Source: Marinicella gelatinilytica
Lineage (GTDB): Bacteria > Pseudomonadota > Gammaproteobacteria > Xanthomonadales > Marinicellaceae
Length of the DNA: 64,000 bases
Direction: 5' to 3'
NCBI RefSeq assembly: GCF_026410405.1
Contig: NZ_JAPMLN010000012.1
Location: forward strand, 1 to 64,000
Shown here: positions 54,601 to 62,880 of the stretch, piece by piece
Position numbering within the stretch: the stretch's first letter is position 1
Layout of the letters: every line of letters starts with the position of its first letter
Made by a program: the position numbers and the translations under genes
Notes under the pieces: model-generated
What the model was told of the DNA's origin: nothing
The model's database searches: none
The model's input: only the letters and a program-made list of their open reading frames with translations

Positions 54601-54874
54601 GGTGGACTTTATTCTAATCCAACTGGCCGCAGGGGCTGATTTGAAAACTGCGGTGATTCAATCTGCCGAAGTTCGCGCTAAACCCATTATCTTGACTGCC
54701 TTAGCCGCCATGATGGGAGCTTTCTTTATTCTTGATGACCCAATCTTTAACGGTCTGGCCGTGTCACTGATCTTTGGTATTTTAATTTCCACCTTATTAA
54801 CCTTAGTGGTTATTCCGGTGTTGTTTTACTGGTATCAATCGAGACAAGATAACAAAGCAGCTGCCGCAGCTTAA
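51647..54874 (+). CDS. RND-family efflux pump permease
   Basis: A 1075-residue proton-driven transporter of the AcrB/MexB-like (HAE) superfamily, with twelve predicted membrane helices in two repeats and two large periplasmic loops. The proton relay Asp pair is in TM4 (FSIGILVDDAVVVVENIHR). The N terminus lacks a signal and enters the first helix after about 25 residues (LTPLIALVLVLLGAFAVVV), typical for the family. Substrates cannot be predicted. It forms an operon with the adaptor upstream; the partner TolC-like channel must be encoded elsewhere. Confidence 0.95.
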   Translation: MNNQHKLSISGVLAKYFQNNQLTPLIALVLVLLGAFAVVVTPREEEPQIDVTFANVIIGLPGASAKEVEQLITIPAEQVLDELSDIKHIYSISRPGMSIITVRFKVGIKRNDAIVRLYNQVQSNSDWLPYNLGATTPVIKPMGIDDVPVLTATLWSDDPNKTNADLLKIAHSLENQLKRIPETRIIRSFSGGEQIVHIEMNPVDMLNYKVGFTDITHALQASNYSLPLAKRIEDNRLIQVQTGYSFSHVDDLKSLIVKVTAEGKPVYLQDIAKIHDGADSPESYTWIHSGHAWGQGLAPDYAPAVTIAVGKKPGSNAGQITQSVIQSLEQLKLSHIPDDVHVEITRDYGQTANDKANQLIKKLIFATISVIILMLIAMGWRQALVVGLAVSITLAITLFASWAYGFTLNRVSLFALIFSIGILVDDAVVVVENIHRRSKNNKDKLSDIIPPAVNEVGGPTILATFTVIAALMPMAFVSGLMGPYMSPIPINASMGMLLSLLIALIVTPWLYIKIIGKGHSHSEKHTDENEQPKKDSIFQRILPVFLKREGGRKPRYALIGSVVLLLILSIMLVPFQQVILKMLPFDDKSELQIIVDMKEGTTLETTNQLMVELVTQLNEFEEVKHAVAYTGMSSPINFNGLVRQYFLRQGSHLGDIQIMLTDKYDRDKQSHQIALEMREILHAMAQKYDASLKIVEVPPGPPVISPLVAEVYGNHYPDQIAATKDIEKLFHEVDHLVDIDTTIEFDAPKQVLEINLAKAMLAGISQQQIINTVNTALVGSDVSFLRDEHNKYAQPIRIEIDRGKQNDLTQLMTVPIKSNQGHFIQLGELVTMQNTTIEKSIQHKDLRPMTMVTADIAGGADSPLYGMFGVKKLIEEQHPEIDQYFIEQPLFTDNTYIKWDGEWQITYETFRDMGIAYSVGLILIFLLIVAHFHSYFAPLIIMAPIPLTIIGILPGHWLLGAQFTATSMIGMIALAGIIVRNSILLVDFILIQLAAGADLKTAVIQSAEVRAKPIILTALAAMMGAFFILDDPIFNGLAVSLIFGILISTLLTLVVIPVLFYWYQSRQDNKAAAAA

Positions 54875-54894
54875 CGTATGACCGCTGAACAAAG

Positions 54895-54927
54895 AAACAC
54901 CTGATAACTTGAAGTTAACAGGTGTTT
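54895..54927. terminator. Strong bidirectional terminator hairpin
   Basis: AAACACCTG-A-TAACTT and AAGTTA-A-CAGGTGTTT form a long stem with one A/A mismatch and a tiny loop. It separates the convergent RND permease (stop 54874) and M16 protease (stop 54950) genes. Confidence 0.85.
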
Positions 54928-54949
54928 AGCGTTTTATGCAAATAATTTT

Positions 54950-57805
54950 CTATTTCATTGCATTACCATCCCGATCAAGGACAATCGGCTCACCATAGCC
55001 CAAGTCTTTAAGCCGAGATAATTGGGTTTTAGCATCACCGACCACCACATAAATCATGTCTTGCTCATCCAGATATTGATTAATGTAATTGTGCGCGTCA
55101 GCTAAGGTCATGTTGTTTAAAACAGCCTGTTCTCGCTCCAGAAAATCATTGCCTAAGTCAAACCGTGTCACCTCATTTAAACCGCTGAGTAATTGCCCTA
55201 AGGTTTCAAAACGACGGGTGTTGCCCTTGCTCAATAAATTTTTAGTTGTGGCTAAATCATCTGTTGTGAAGGTTTTGGCATAATTGCCGATGAGGTCTTT
55301 GAGAATTTCTAAGGATTCCAAGGTGACATTACTGCGTACCTGCGTGGCTGCCACAAAAGCACTGGGGTAATATTCTGAGCGACTGGGGTAGGAATAAGCC
55401 CCATAGGTGTAGCCCTTGGTGATACGCAGCATTTGTGTTAAGCGTGCACTGGACCCTGAACCTAAGCGGTTGTTAACAATATCAATGGCCGCGAAATCAG
55501 GGTCGGTACCAACCGGCAATTGTTTACCAACGATGAGTACCGATTGTTTAGCCGCAGGTACATCAACAAAGTACAATTGTGGTGTTGATGCGGGTGCATT
55601 GGCAGGTAGATAGTCCAAATCGATGGCTTGATTGGGCAGTTGTTTGTCCAGCTTTTGTATTGCGCCCATAACGGTACTCTTATCGATGGCACCAACCACA
55701 TTGAATTGCATGAGTTGTGCTGATAGATTGTTCCGATACCATTCTTTAACATCTGCCAGTTCGATATTTTTAACCGAATCTAAAGTGCCAACCGAAGGCT
55801 GACCGGCGACATGATCCGGACCATAAAGTTGTCGGAAAAAGACTTTTTGAGCGATGCTGTTGGGATTGCCGTAAGCCGCGGTAATATCGGTGAGGGTGTT
55901 GTTTTTTATGCGCTCAAAATCTACCGCATCAAAACGCGGTTGTAACAGCATTTCGGTGACCAGATCCATGGTTTTAGCAAAGTTTCTGGCCAAACTGGAC
56001 CCTGAAACGGTAATCGCCGTGCTACCTGCTGAGACATGAATGCCGGAACCTAATAGGCCTATGGCATCCTCAAATTCAGCCGCGGTTTTATGTTTAGTGC
56101 CCTCTTCCAGCATTTGTGCCAATAAATTCGCGGTGCCAACTTTATCTGATTGGTCCAGCATCTGGCCACCGTTAATACGCAAGGTAAAATTCACCAAAGG
56201 CACTTCATCATGTTCAATGCCGGCAACGGCCATGCCATGATCACTATGCGCTTGCCAAATCGTCGGTGATTTCAGTGGCGGCAACTCACCCAATGGTGGT
56301 TCTGAGCGGTCATGTTGGGACGGTGTTATGACAAAATCATCGCTGTCTTCTTCAGTAAACTCAGGTTCCTGTCCGGCAACGATTTGTTCTTCAACCACAT
56401 CGGCTTTCTTGGAATCAGCTAACGCCAATTCAACTTGACCTTTGGGCACAAAACTGGTGATTATGGCCGGTTTATCCTTAATATATTGATGATAAACACG
56501 CATCACATCGCCGGCAGTCACGGCCTTTATGTTGGCAATGTCTTGTTTATAAAACGCAGGATCACCGGCGTATTCGTTATAGATACCCAATTGAAACGCT
56601 TTGTTTAAAACACTGGAAATACCATTGTAAAAGGCGGTTTCTTGTCGGGCTTTGATTTTTTCTAAATCGGTGGCTCGTACACCTTTTTTCTCAAAGTCAG
56701 CTAAGGCATTGCGCAATACTTCAAAGGCTGCATCCAAATCAACACCCTCGTGGCCTCGTACCCGCATAGTAAAGGTACCGGCCAGTTCTTCAGATCTGTT
56801 ATATGCAGACACTTCAGCCGCTAATTTTGATTCTTTCACCAGGGTTGAAAACAAAGGAGATTGTTGTCCAACCGCGAGAATTTCACCCAAAGCATCTAAA
56901 GCATAGGCATCGTTGTGATACTGCTCGACGGTCGGAAAAGTCAGCCTTAATTCCGGTAATTTGGCAAAATTATCTTCATGATATAAACGCTTGTTCTTAT
57001 CTAAGTTCACCGGCATGGGGTCTAAGGCAACGGCTTGTTGACCGGCAGGTATTTCACCAAACCACTTTTCAACAGATGCTTTGGCGGTGGCAAAATCAAT
57101 ATCTCCGGCAATCACCAAAGTGGCATTCCCGGGGGTGTAATATTCATCATAAAATTCGCGCACATCGGCTAAAGTGGCATTTTGCAAATCCTCTAAATCA
57201 CCAATCACCGTCCAGTTATAAGGGTGAGACTTCGGAAACAAAGCTTTTTTTATGACATGCGAGGTATGGCCGTAAGCGCGGTTATCGACCCGCTGGCGCT
57301 TTTCATTTTTCACCACCTGTTTTTCACGCTCAAGGGTGCCTTGTTTAACGGTGTTAATCATGTAACCGAAACGATCGGAATCAATCCACATGAGTTTTTC
57401 AAAAGCGTCTTTCGGTACCACTTCATAATACATGGTGCCATCAGACCAGGTGCCGCCGTTGCGGGTGCCACCCAGTTCAGGAATCATTTTTCGGTTGGCA
57501 CCCATTGGGACATTTTCAGAATTATTAAAAGACATGTGTTCAAAGAAATGCGCAAAACCGGTGCGACCGGGTTTTTCACGATTAGAACCTACATGCACAA
57601 TGGTGGCAATGGCCACAATCGGATCTGAATGATCTTCATGAATAATCACTTTCAAACCATTGTCCAAGGTAAACATCTGGTAATCAAGCTCAAGATTAAT
57701 TCCATTGGCTGATTGGTCCTCAGTGATGGGTTTAATCTCTTGAGGCTGACTACAGGCTGTTAATAAAGCCAGCAATAAAATGAATGGGATTTTAGACAGT
57801 GACAT
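54950..57805 (-). CDS. M16-family zinc metalloprotease lipoprotein
   Basis: A 951-residue protease made of two fused M16 halves. The lipoprotein signal has the lipobox LLTAC with Cys at residue 18, so the protein should be anchored in a membrane facing the periplasm. The inverted zinc motif HxxEH is HFFEH at 86-90. The second half (about 500-945) has the M16 fold without a zinc motif, as usual for the inactive partner. Family members degrade peptides. It is divergent from the ArsR regulator, 259 bp apart. Confidence 0.95.
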   Translation of the reverse strand: MSLSKIPFILLLALLTACSQPQEIKPITEDQSANGINLELDYQMFTLDNGLKVIIHEDHSDPIVAIATIVHVGSNREKPGRTGFAHFFEHMSFNNSENVPMGANRKMIPELGGTRNGGTWSDGTMYYEVVPKDAFEKLMWIDSDRFGYMINTVKQGTLEREKQVVKNEKRQRVDNRAYGHTSHVIKKALFPKSHPYNWTVIGDLEDLQNATLADVREFYDEYYTPGNATLVIAGDIDFATAKASVEKWFGEIPAGQQAVALDPMPVNLDKNKRLYHEDNFAKLPELRLTFPTVEQYHNDAYALDALGEILAVGQQSPLFSTLVKESKLAAEVSAYNRSEELAGTFTMRVRGHEGVDLDAAFEVLRNALADFEKKGVRATDLEKIKARQETAFYNGISSVLNKAFQLGIYNEYAGDPAFYKQDIANIKAVTAGDVMRVYHQYIKDKPAIITSFVPKGQVELALADSKKADVVEEQIVAGQEPEFTEEDSDDFVITPSQHDRSEPPLGELPPLKSPTIWQAHSDHGMAVAGIEHDEVPLVNFTLRINGGQMLDQSDKVGTANLLAQMLEEGTKHKTAAEFEDAIGLLGSGIHVSAGSTAITVSGSSLARNFAKTMDLVTEMLLQPRFDAVDFERIKNNTLTDITAAYGNPNSIAQKVFFRQLYGPDHVAGQPSVGTLDSVKNIELADVKEWYRNNLSAQLMQFNVVGAIDKSTVMGAIQKLDKQLPNQAIDLDYLPANAPASTPQLYFVDVPAAKQSVLIVGKQLPVGTDPDFAAIDIVNNRLGSGSSARLTQMLRITKGYTYGAYSYPSRSEYYPSAFVAATQVRSNVTLESLEILKDLIGNYAKTFTTDDLATTKNLLSKGNTRRFETLGQLLSGLNEVTRFDLGNDFLEREQAVLNNMTLADAHNYINQYLDEQDMIYVVVGDAKTQLSRLKDLGYGEPIVLDRDGNAMK

Positions 57806-57995
57806 AGGTACCCTCTTTACAAAATTATAAAACCATCACTATATCAGAACGCTGTTAGATTACCTGTGGGAAAAGTCATGGATTGATAATCTGCTGTGAC
57901 TTAATTGAAACGGCACATCATAATTGCACATTAAACTTTAAGTAAATCAAGTAAATTCAGATTCTAAATGGACTTGAGACAGCGCATTATAAATA

Positions 57996-58007
57996 ACAAA
58001 TGTTTGT
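57996..58007. promoter_or_regulatory. Small dyad upstream of the ArsR-type gene
   Basis: ACAAA-TG-TTTGT lies about 58 bp before the ArsR start and next to a TATAAA hexamer (57988-57993). It could be an operator for the regulator, but five-base arms are weak evidence. Confidence 0.3.
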
Positions 58008-58064
58008 CAAAGTGATGTTTTTAAGGCAAAATAAACGGGCTAATAAATCTAAGGAACTAATAAT

Positions 58065-58376
58065 ATGTCAAAATCCATGAACGCGATGGTCGAACACTCA
58101 GCTTCGGCATCAGAATTACTGAAATTAATTTCTAACCAACAACGGTTGATGATTTTGTGCTTATTGCATGATAACGAAATGTCCGTTGGCAAACTTAATG
58201 AACATTTACCGAGTTTATCGCAATCAGCCCTATCACAACATTTGGCTCAATTACGTAAAGCTAATCTGGTAAAAAATAAGCGTCAATCGCAAACCATTTT
58301 ATACTCATTAGCCGACAGTAAAGCACTTGAAGTTATTAACCTATTACATAAACTGTATTGTGAGCCCAATAAATAA
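58065..58376 (+). CDS. ArsR-family regulator, BigR/SqrR-like (sulfide/persulfide sensing)
   Basis: A 103-residue winged-helix repressor. The DNA-recognition helix is SLSQSALSQHLAQLR, as in BigR, SqrR and YgaV. Two cysteines, C32 (MILCLL) and C99 (KLYCEP), are at the positions that form the tetrasulfide/disulfide switch in those sensors, while no metal-binding CVC or HxHx motif of ArsR/SmtB is seen. It should therefore sense reactive sulfur, not metal. AAGGA precedes the ATG. No typical target (sulfide:quinone reductase, persulfide dioxygenase) is adjacent in the window. Confidence 0.88.
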   Translation: MSKSMNAMVEHSASASELLKLISNQQRLMILCLLHDNEMSVGKLNEHLPSLSQSALSQHLAQLRKANLVKNKRQSQTILYSLADSKALEVINLLHKLYCEPNK

Positions 58377-58402
58377 AGCAGCGTAAGCACAATCAGATGA
58401 CT

Positions 58403-58412
58403 GGGGGGGGGG
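58403..58412 (+). repeat. G10 homopolymer
   Basis: Ten consecutive G in the 97-bp gap between the convergent ArsR and radA genes, followed by GC-rich CCGCCTGCACCGTACGGTAC. It is unusual in this AT-rich DNA. It may be a slippage-prone tract or a sequencing error; it does not lie in a gene. Confidence 0.85.
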
Positions 58413-58473
58413 AACCGCCTGCACCGTACGGTACAGGGATGGTAAACGCAGACTTGAAACAAGCAAAAAGGCA

Positions 58474-59838
58474 TTAAATCAAATCCAGGACCTCATTAAC
58501 TTCCGAGACTGTTATTACTTTCATCCCCAAATTTTTGGTCCACTGACCGGCATTGGCTTTGGGAATAATGGCTGTTTTAAATCCGTGTTGTGAGGCTTCC
58601 TTAAGGCGATCTTCGCCGTTTTGTACCGGTCTGATCTCCCCGGTTAAACCCACCTCACCAAAAACCACAGTTCCCGCCGGCAAGTAACGGTTTTTAAAGC
58701 TGGATAAAATGGCCATTAAAATGGCTAAATCAGCAGCCGTTTCTGTGATTTTAATGCCACCGACCGCATTCAAGAAAACATCATGATCATGAATCGATAA
58801 ACCACACATCCGGTGCATCACCGCCAACAACATGGCCAATCGGTTGTGTTCCAAACCCACTGATAACCGACGTGGATTACCCAGTGGACTTTGATCCACC
58901 AGCGCTTGAATTTCAACCAATAACGGCCGCGTCCCTTCACGGGTTACCATCACCACAGAACCGGGTTTATCGGCTTTATGTTCGCTTAAAAAGATCGCGG
59001 ATGGATTATCAACTTCCCGAACGCCTCGCTCAGTCATGGCAAAAACCCCAATCTCATTAACTGCACCGAAGCGGTTCTTTAACGCACGCAACACCCGAAA
59101 ACGGCTATTACCATCGCTTTCAAAATATAAAACTGTGTCAACCATGTGTTCTAAAATCCGGGGTCCGGCTATGCTGCCATCTTTGGTGACATGACCCACT
59201 AAAATCACGGTGATTTTATGTTGTTTAGCCATTCTCACCAGCTGAGCGGCAGTTTCTTTCACCTGTGAAACCGATCCCGGAATTGATGTCAGCTCTTCAC
59301 TGAACAAGGTTTGAATGGAATCAATCACCACCAAGTCTGGGTTTTGCTGTAAAACCGTTGCCATGATGGTTTCTAATGAAGTTTCGGCCATACAAGATAA
59401 ATCATCCACCATCAGTCCCAAACGATTGGCACGCATCGCTATTTGTGCCAATGATTCTTCACCGGTGACATATAAAGGGTTTATAGATTGTGTGATGTGT
59501 GCGGTTACTTGTAGCAATAAGGTGGATTTGCCAATACCGGGATCACCTCCCAATAAAATCACTGAACCCGGGACCAGACCACCACCTAGCACACGATCGA
59601 GTTCTTTTATATCCGTGGCTGTACGTGCTTGTTTTTCAGTACTAACCTGACCTAACTTCTGAATTTTATTGTCGCCCGAATAATTGGCATAACGGTTACT
59701 TTTACCACTGCTGGTGGTTTTGGGTATTTTTACCTCATCTATGCAATTCCATTGCTTACAGGCAGTGCATTGTCCGGCCCATTTGTTGGTCACATGACCA
59801 CATTGATTGCAGACGAATTGTAATTTTTCCTTAGCCAT
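58474..59838 (-). CDS. DNA repair protein RadA
   Basis: RadA is a RecA-like helicase/branch-migration protein. From the ATG at 59838 it is 454 residues: an N-terminal C4 zinc finger (CNQCGH...CTACKQW), Walker A GGDPGIGKST, the RadA-specific KNRFG motif, and a C-terminal Lon-like domain (about 285-450) ending in normal length. Its start overlaps the end of the glutaredoxin-like gene by 8 bp, so the two are likely translated together. Confidence 0.97.
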   Translation of the reverse strand: MAKEKLQFVCNQCGHVTNKWAGQCTACKQWNCIDEVKIPKTTSSGKSNRYANYSGDNKIQKLGQVSTEKQARTATDIKELDRVLGGGLVPGSVILLGGDPGIGKSTLLLQVTAHITQSINPLYVTGEESLAQIAMRANRLGLMVDDLSCMAETSLETIMATVLQQNPDLVVIDSIQTLFSEELTSIPGSVSQVKETAAQLVRMAKQHKITVILVGHVTKDGSIAGPRILEHMVDTVLYFESDGNSRFRVLRALKNRFGAVNEIGVFAMTERGVREVDNPSAIFLSEHKADKPGSVVMVTREGTRPLLVEIQALVDQSPLGNPRRLSVGLEHNRLAMLLAVMHRMCGLSIHDHDVFLNAVGGIKITETAADLAILMAILSSFKNRYLPAGTVVFGEVGLTGEIRPVQNGEDRLKEASQHGFKTAIIPKANAGQWTKNLGMKVITVSEVNEVLDLI

Positions 59839-60052
59839 GAGCGAACTCCCAAACTGAATCTGCAGTAAACGGCCAATCAAGCTCTGCTAAGCCGTTAGAT
59901 AACACCGGCACCCGAATATGATATGTCTTGATTAATTCTTCTGAATCATCAATATCGACCACTTCAAATGTAAATCCTTCAGCCACTAATAATTCTTCAG
60001 CAAACTCGCACAAAGGACATTCTAATCTACTATATAATGTAAGTTTTTTCAT
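59831..60052 (-). CDS. Glutaredoxin-like protein (DUF836)
   Basis: A 73-residue thioredoxin-fold protein with a C-x-x-C motif, C12-P-L-C15, near the N terminus and the cis-Pro region HIRVPVLS. This matches DUF836/glutaredoxin-like small proteins, probably a thiol redox protein. It is directly upstream of radA and head-to-head with sdaA, with only 14 bp between their start codons. Confidence 0.9.
   Translation of the reverse strand: MKKLTLYSRLECPLCEFAEELLVAEGFTFEVVDIDDSEELIKTYHIRVPVLSNGLAELDWPFTADSVWEFAHG
60033..60038 (+). promoter_or_regulatory. sdaA -10 box inside the glutaredoxin-like gene
   Basis: A consensus TATAAT read on the plus strand, within the first 20 bp of the oppositely oriented glutaredoxin-like gene. 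A transcript would start about 22 bases before the sdaA ATG. Confidence 0.5.
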
Positions 60053-60066
60053 GGGTTTAGTTTATC

Positions 60067-61443
60067 ATGGCTGTTAGTATTTTTGACTTGTTTAAAATTG
60101 GTATCGGTCCTTCAAGTTCTCACACCGTCGGCCCAATGCGGGCTGCACATTTATTCACGCAGTACCTGCATAATCATGATTTAGCCACCAAAACACATCA
60201 TGTGGTTTCTGAATTGTACGGCTCATTAAGTCACACTGGGCGCGGCCATGGCACGGATAAAGCCATTATCCTAGGCTTATCCGGGGAACAACCGGATACC
60301 GTGGATCCTGATAATATTCCAACTATACTGGAAACCGTTAAAAACACCCAACAAATCATCAATCAAGATTTGAACTTGGTTTTTAAAGACAAAGACCACC
60401 TCAAATTCCACAAACGCAAAAAGTTGCCGCTACATACCAATGGTATGCAATTTACCGCTTATGATAAAGCCGGTAACGAACTGGCTCAAAAAGCTTATTA
60501 TTCTGTGGGTGGCGGGTTTGTGCTGTCTCATAACCACATGCAGGAACAACATATTATGGAAGACAATTCCGCTGTGCCGCATCACTTTGAAAGTGGCGAT
60601 CAGTTGATTGAAATTTGCAACCAAAAGAACCTGACCATTGCCGAAGTCATGTATGCCAATGAGGAAACCTGGCGTAGTCGATCCGAAATCGATCAACAGC
60701 TAGATACCATTTGGCAAGCCATGGAACAGTGTATGCAACGCGGTTTTATCACGCAAGGAACCTTGCCGGGTGGGCTCAATTTACCCCGACGTGCCTCAAA
60801 ACTATACAGAGAGTTAAATAAAAAAACTGCCAAAGATTTAGCAGACCCCCTCACTGTATTAGACTGGGTCAGTGTCTATGCGTTAGCTGTCAGTGAAGAA
60901 AACGCCGCCGGCGGACGTGTGGTTACAGCGCCCACTAACGGTGCAGCCGGCATAATTCCTGCGGTCATTTATTATTACCTTAACTTTGTTACTGACAGCA
61001 ATCAACAAGGTATCCGTGATTTTCTATTAACCGCCGCGGCTGTGGGTATTTTATATAAAACCAAAGCCTCCATTTCCGGTGCCGAAGTCGGCTGTCAAGG
61101 TGAAGTGGGCGTCGCCAGCTCCATGGCTGCCGCCGGACTTGCTGCGGCTTGCGGTTTAACCATGGACGAAGTGGAAAATGCCGCAGAAATTGCCATGGAG
61201 CATAACCTTGGTTTGACCTGTGATCCCATTGGCGGTTTGGTACAAATCCCCTGTATTGAACGCAATGCCATGGGTTCAATCAAAGCCATCAGTGCTTTTC
61301 GAATGGCTGACCGTAATGAAGGCAGTCATTATGTCTCCTTGGATAAAGTCATCAAAACCATGAAAGCCACCGGTGACGATATGAAAGACAGCTATAAGGA
61401 AACCTCTCGCGGTGGCCTGGCGGTTAATATCATTGAATGTTAG
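60067..61443 (+). CDS. L-serine dehydratase (single-chain, SdaA type)
   Basis: A 458-residue iron-sulfur enzyme that deaminates L-serine to pyruvate and ammonia. It has the beta domain (about 1-150, opening [20 protein letters not shown]) and the alpha domain with the Fe-S cysteines in [17 protein letters not shown] and IPCIERN, plus the [12 protein letters not shown] motif. Length and both domains are as in E. coli SdaA. It is transcribed away from radA and a glutaredoxin-like gene. Confidence 0.97.
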   Translation: MAVSIFDLFKIGIGPSSSHTVGPMRAAHLFTQYLHNHDLATKTHHVVSELYGSLSHTGRGHGTDKAIILGLSGEQPDTVDPDNIPTILETVKNTQQIINQDLNLVFKDKDHLKFHKRKKLPLHTNGMQFTAYDKAGNELAQKAYYSVGGGFVLSHNHMQEQHIMEDNSAVPHHFESGDQLIEICNQKNLTIAEVMYANEETWRSRSEIDQQLDTIWQAMEQCMQRGFITQGTLPGGLNLPRRASKLYRELNKKTAKDLADPLTVLDWVSVYALAVSEENAAGGRVVTAPTNGAAGIIPAVIYYYLNFVTDSNQQGIRDFLLTAAAVGILYKTKASISGAEVGCQGEVGVASSMAAAGLAAACGLTMDEVENAAEIAMEHNLGLTCDPIGGLVQIPCIERNAMGSIKAISAFRMADRNEGSHYVSLDKVIKTMKATGDDMKDSYKETSRGGLAVNIIEC

Positions 61444-61447
61444 GCAA

Positions 61448-61489
61448 TTGATTTATATCAATGAAATTTATAAATCCTAAACCTATACT
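61448..61489 (+). promoter_or_regulatory. FNR/DNR-type class II promoter for the porin gene
   Basis: TTGATTTATATCAA (61448-61461) is a perfect FNR/DNR dyad (TTGAT-N4-ATCAA). The -10 TATACT is at 61484-61489. With a start at 61496 the dyad centre is at -41.5, the exact class II spacing for activation under low oxygen or nitric oxide. Confidence 0.85.
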
Positions 61490-61516
61490 TGCATTTGATT
61501 CCTTATCCAGCAGGTT

Positions 61517-62746
61517 ATGCCCATGATTAGCATTAAAAAATCCCTATTGTCATCAGCTTTATTGGCCGGTGCTTTAACCACTGCACCGTTGTCTATACAG
61601 GCAGCTGATGAAACGCAATCAGACAATAAAGGCGAAGCCAGTTTGTCTTTCCGCTATCGTTATGAGTTAGTCGATCAGGCAAATTTCGCCAAAGATGCCA
61701 ACGCCTCAACCCTTCGTACACGACTCAATTACAAAACTGCCGATTACAATGGCTGGCGTTTTTTTATTGAGGCCGATAATGTCACGGAAATTTTTGGCGA
61801 CCACTATAACGCCGGTGCCGGCAATACCCCAAACCGCACCCAATATCCGGTGGTTGCAGATCCCACAGGCACGGAAATTAACCAAGCCTGGGTGAGCTAC
61901 CAATTTAATGATAAGGCGACAACAAAATTAGGCCGGCAACGTATTTTATTGGATAACCAGCGTTTTGTCGGCGGTGTCGGTTGGCGTCAGAATGAACAAA
62001 CCTATGATGCCCTGTCCTTTGACTTCAAGATTGCCGACAGTCAATTGTTTTTGGCCTATATCGATCATGTTAACCGGATTTTCGGTGAAGATGTACCCGC
62101 CGGAGACCATGACAATAAAACCTTATTAGGTAATTGGTCCAAAACCTGGGCGGCCAAACATCATGTAAAGGTTTATTATTACGGTATTGAAAACAGTGAT
62201 GATGCAACTTTTTCCACTGATACATTGGGGTTTGGCTATAACACCCATTTTGATATCGGTGCGCAAAAGTTAAAAGTCGGTATTGAATACGCCAGTCAAT
62301 CAGATGCCGACAATAATCCGGTTAATTATGATGCCGACTATCTTCGCTTTGATGTTGCTTTAAGCTTTAATAATGGCGAGTTTTTTGCCGGTTATGAAAT
62401 GTTAGAAGGCAGTGACACACAAGCGGGTGCGGCTTTTAGAACCCCCTTAGCGACATTGCATGCTTTTAACGGTTGGGCGGATCAATTTTTGAGCACACCG
62501 GATGTCGGTATTGTCGACACCTTTATCGGGGTTAAAGGCTCAATCAACGGATGGGGTTGGCAAGCCAAATACCACCAATTTGATTCAGAAGCTGGCTCAG
62601 GCCAATTGGGAAGTGAGTTTGATGTATCGTTGTCCAAGAAACTCGGTCAAAAAGCCGATCTTTTATTGAAAGCGGCCGATTATTCAGCCGACACCCACAG
62701 CCAGGACACTCAAAAGGTCTGGCTGATGTTTAGTTATCGTTTGTAA
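61517..62746 (+). CDS. Outer-membrane beta-barrel protein (alginate_exp/porin-like)
   Basis: A 409-residue outer-membrane protein with a signal peptide (about residues 1-29) and many alternating beta strands ending in a C-terminal Arg-Leu after an aromatic (SYRL). It resembles the 'alginate export family' porins found next to nitrate or nitric oxide respiration genes; the name does not imply alginate here. An ATG two codons in (61523) has better spacing from AGCAGG and may be the true start. Its FNR-type promoter and adjacency to norCB suggest expression under denitrifying conditions. Substrate unknown. Confidence 0.85.
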   Translation: MPMISIKKSLLSSALLAGALTTAPLSIQAADETQSDNKGEASLSFRYRYELVDQANFAKDANASTLRTRLNYKTADYNGWRFFIEADNVTEIFGDHYNAGAGNTPNRTQYPVVADPTGTEINQAWVSYQFNDKATTKLGRQRILLDNQRFVGGVGWRQNEQTYDALSFDFKIADSQLFLAYIDHVNRIFGEDVPAGDHDNKTLLGNWSKTWAAKHHVKVYYYGIENSDDATFSTDTLGFGYNTHFDIGAQKLKVGIEYASQSDADNNPVNYDADYLRFDVALSFNNGEFFAGYEMLEGSDTQAGAAFRTPLATLHAFNGWADQFLSTPDVGIVDTFIGVKGSINGWGWQAKYHQFDSEAGSGQLGSEFDVSLSKKLGQKADLLLKAADYSADTHSQDTQKVWLMFSYRL

Positions 62747-62766
62747 ATTTAGTTTCGGACAGAACA

Positions 62767-62808
62767 TTGACCCAGATCAATGAATAAGTGACCCTAAATA
62801 ACTAAAAT
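62767..62808 (+). promoter_or_regulatory. FNR/DNR-type class II promoter for norCB
   Basis: TTGACCCAGATCAA (62767-62780) fits TTGAY-N4-RTCAA. A -10-like TAAAAT at 62803-62808 again puts the dyad centre at -41.5 if transcription starts at 62815. This supports activation of norCB by DNR/FNR in response to NO or anoxia. Confidence 0.8.
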
Positions 62809-62827
62809 GCCTACGATTAAACCACAG

Positions 62828-62850
62828 CCCTGCCACTTAACACGGCAGGG
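62828..62850 (+). other. Leader hairpin upstream of norC
   Basis: CCCTGCC-ACTTAACAC-GGCAGGG forms a perfect 7-bp stem within the predicted norC leader, about 30 bases before the ATG. It may stabilise the mRNA or affect translation. Confidence 0.6.
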
Positions 62851-62880
62851 CATATCGTTAACGTAAAAAAAGAGAATCAC

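Noticed and set aside
57996-58007. Firm operator call for the ArsR-type regulator
   Set aside because: The arms are only five bases and no second copy was found, so it is listed only at low confidence.
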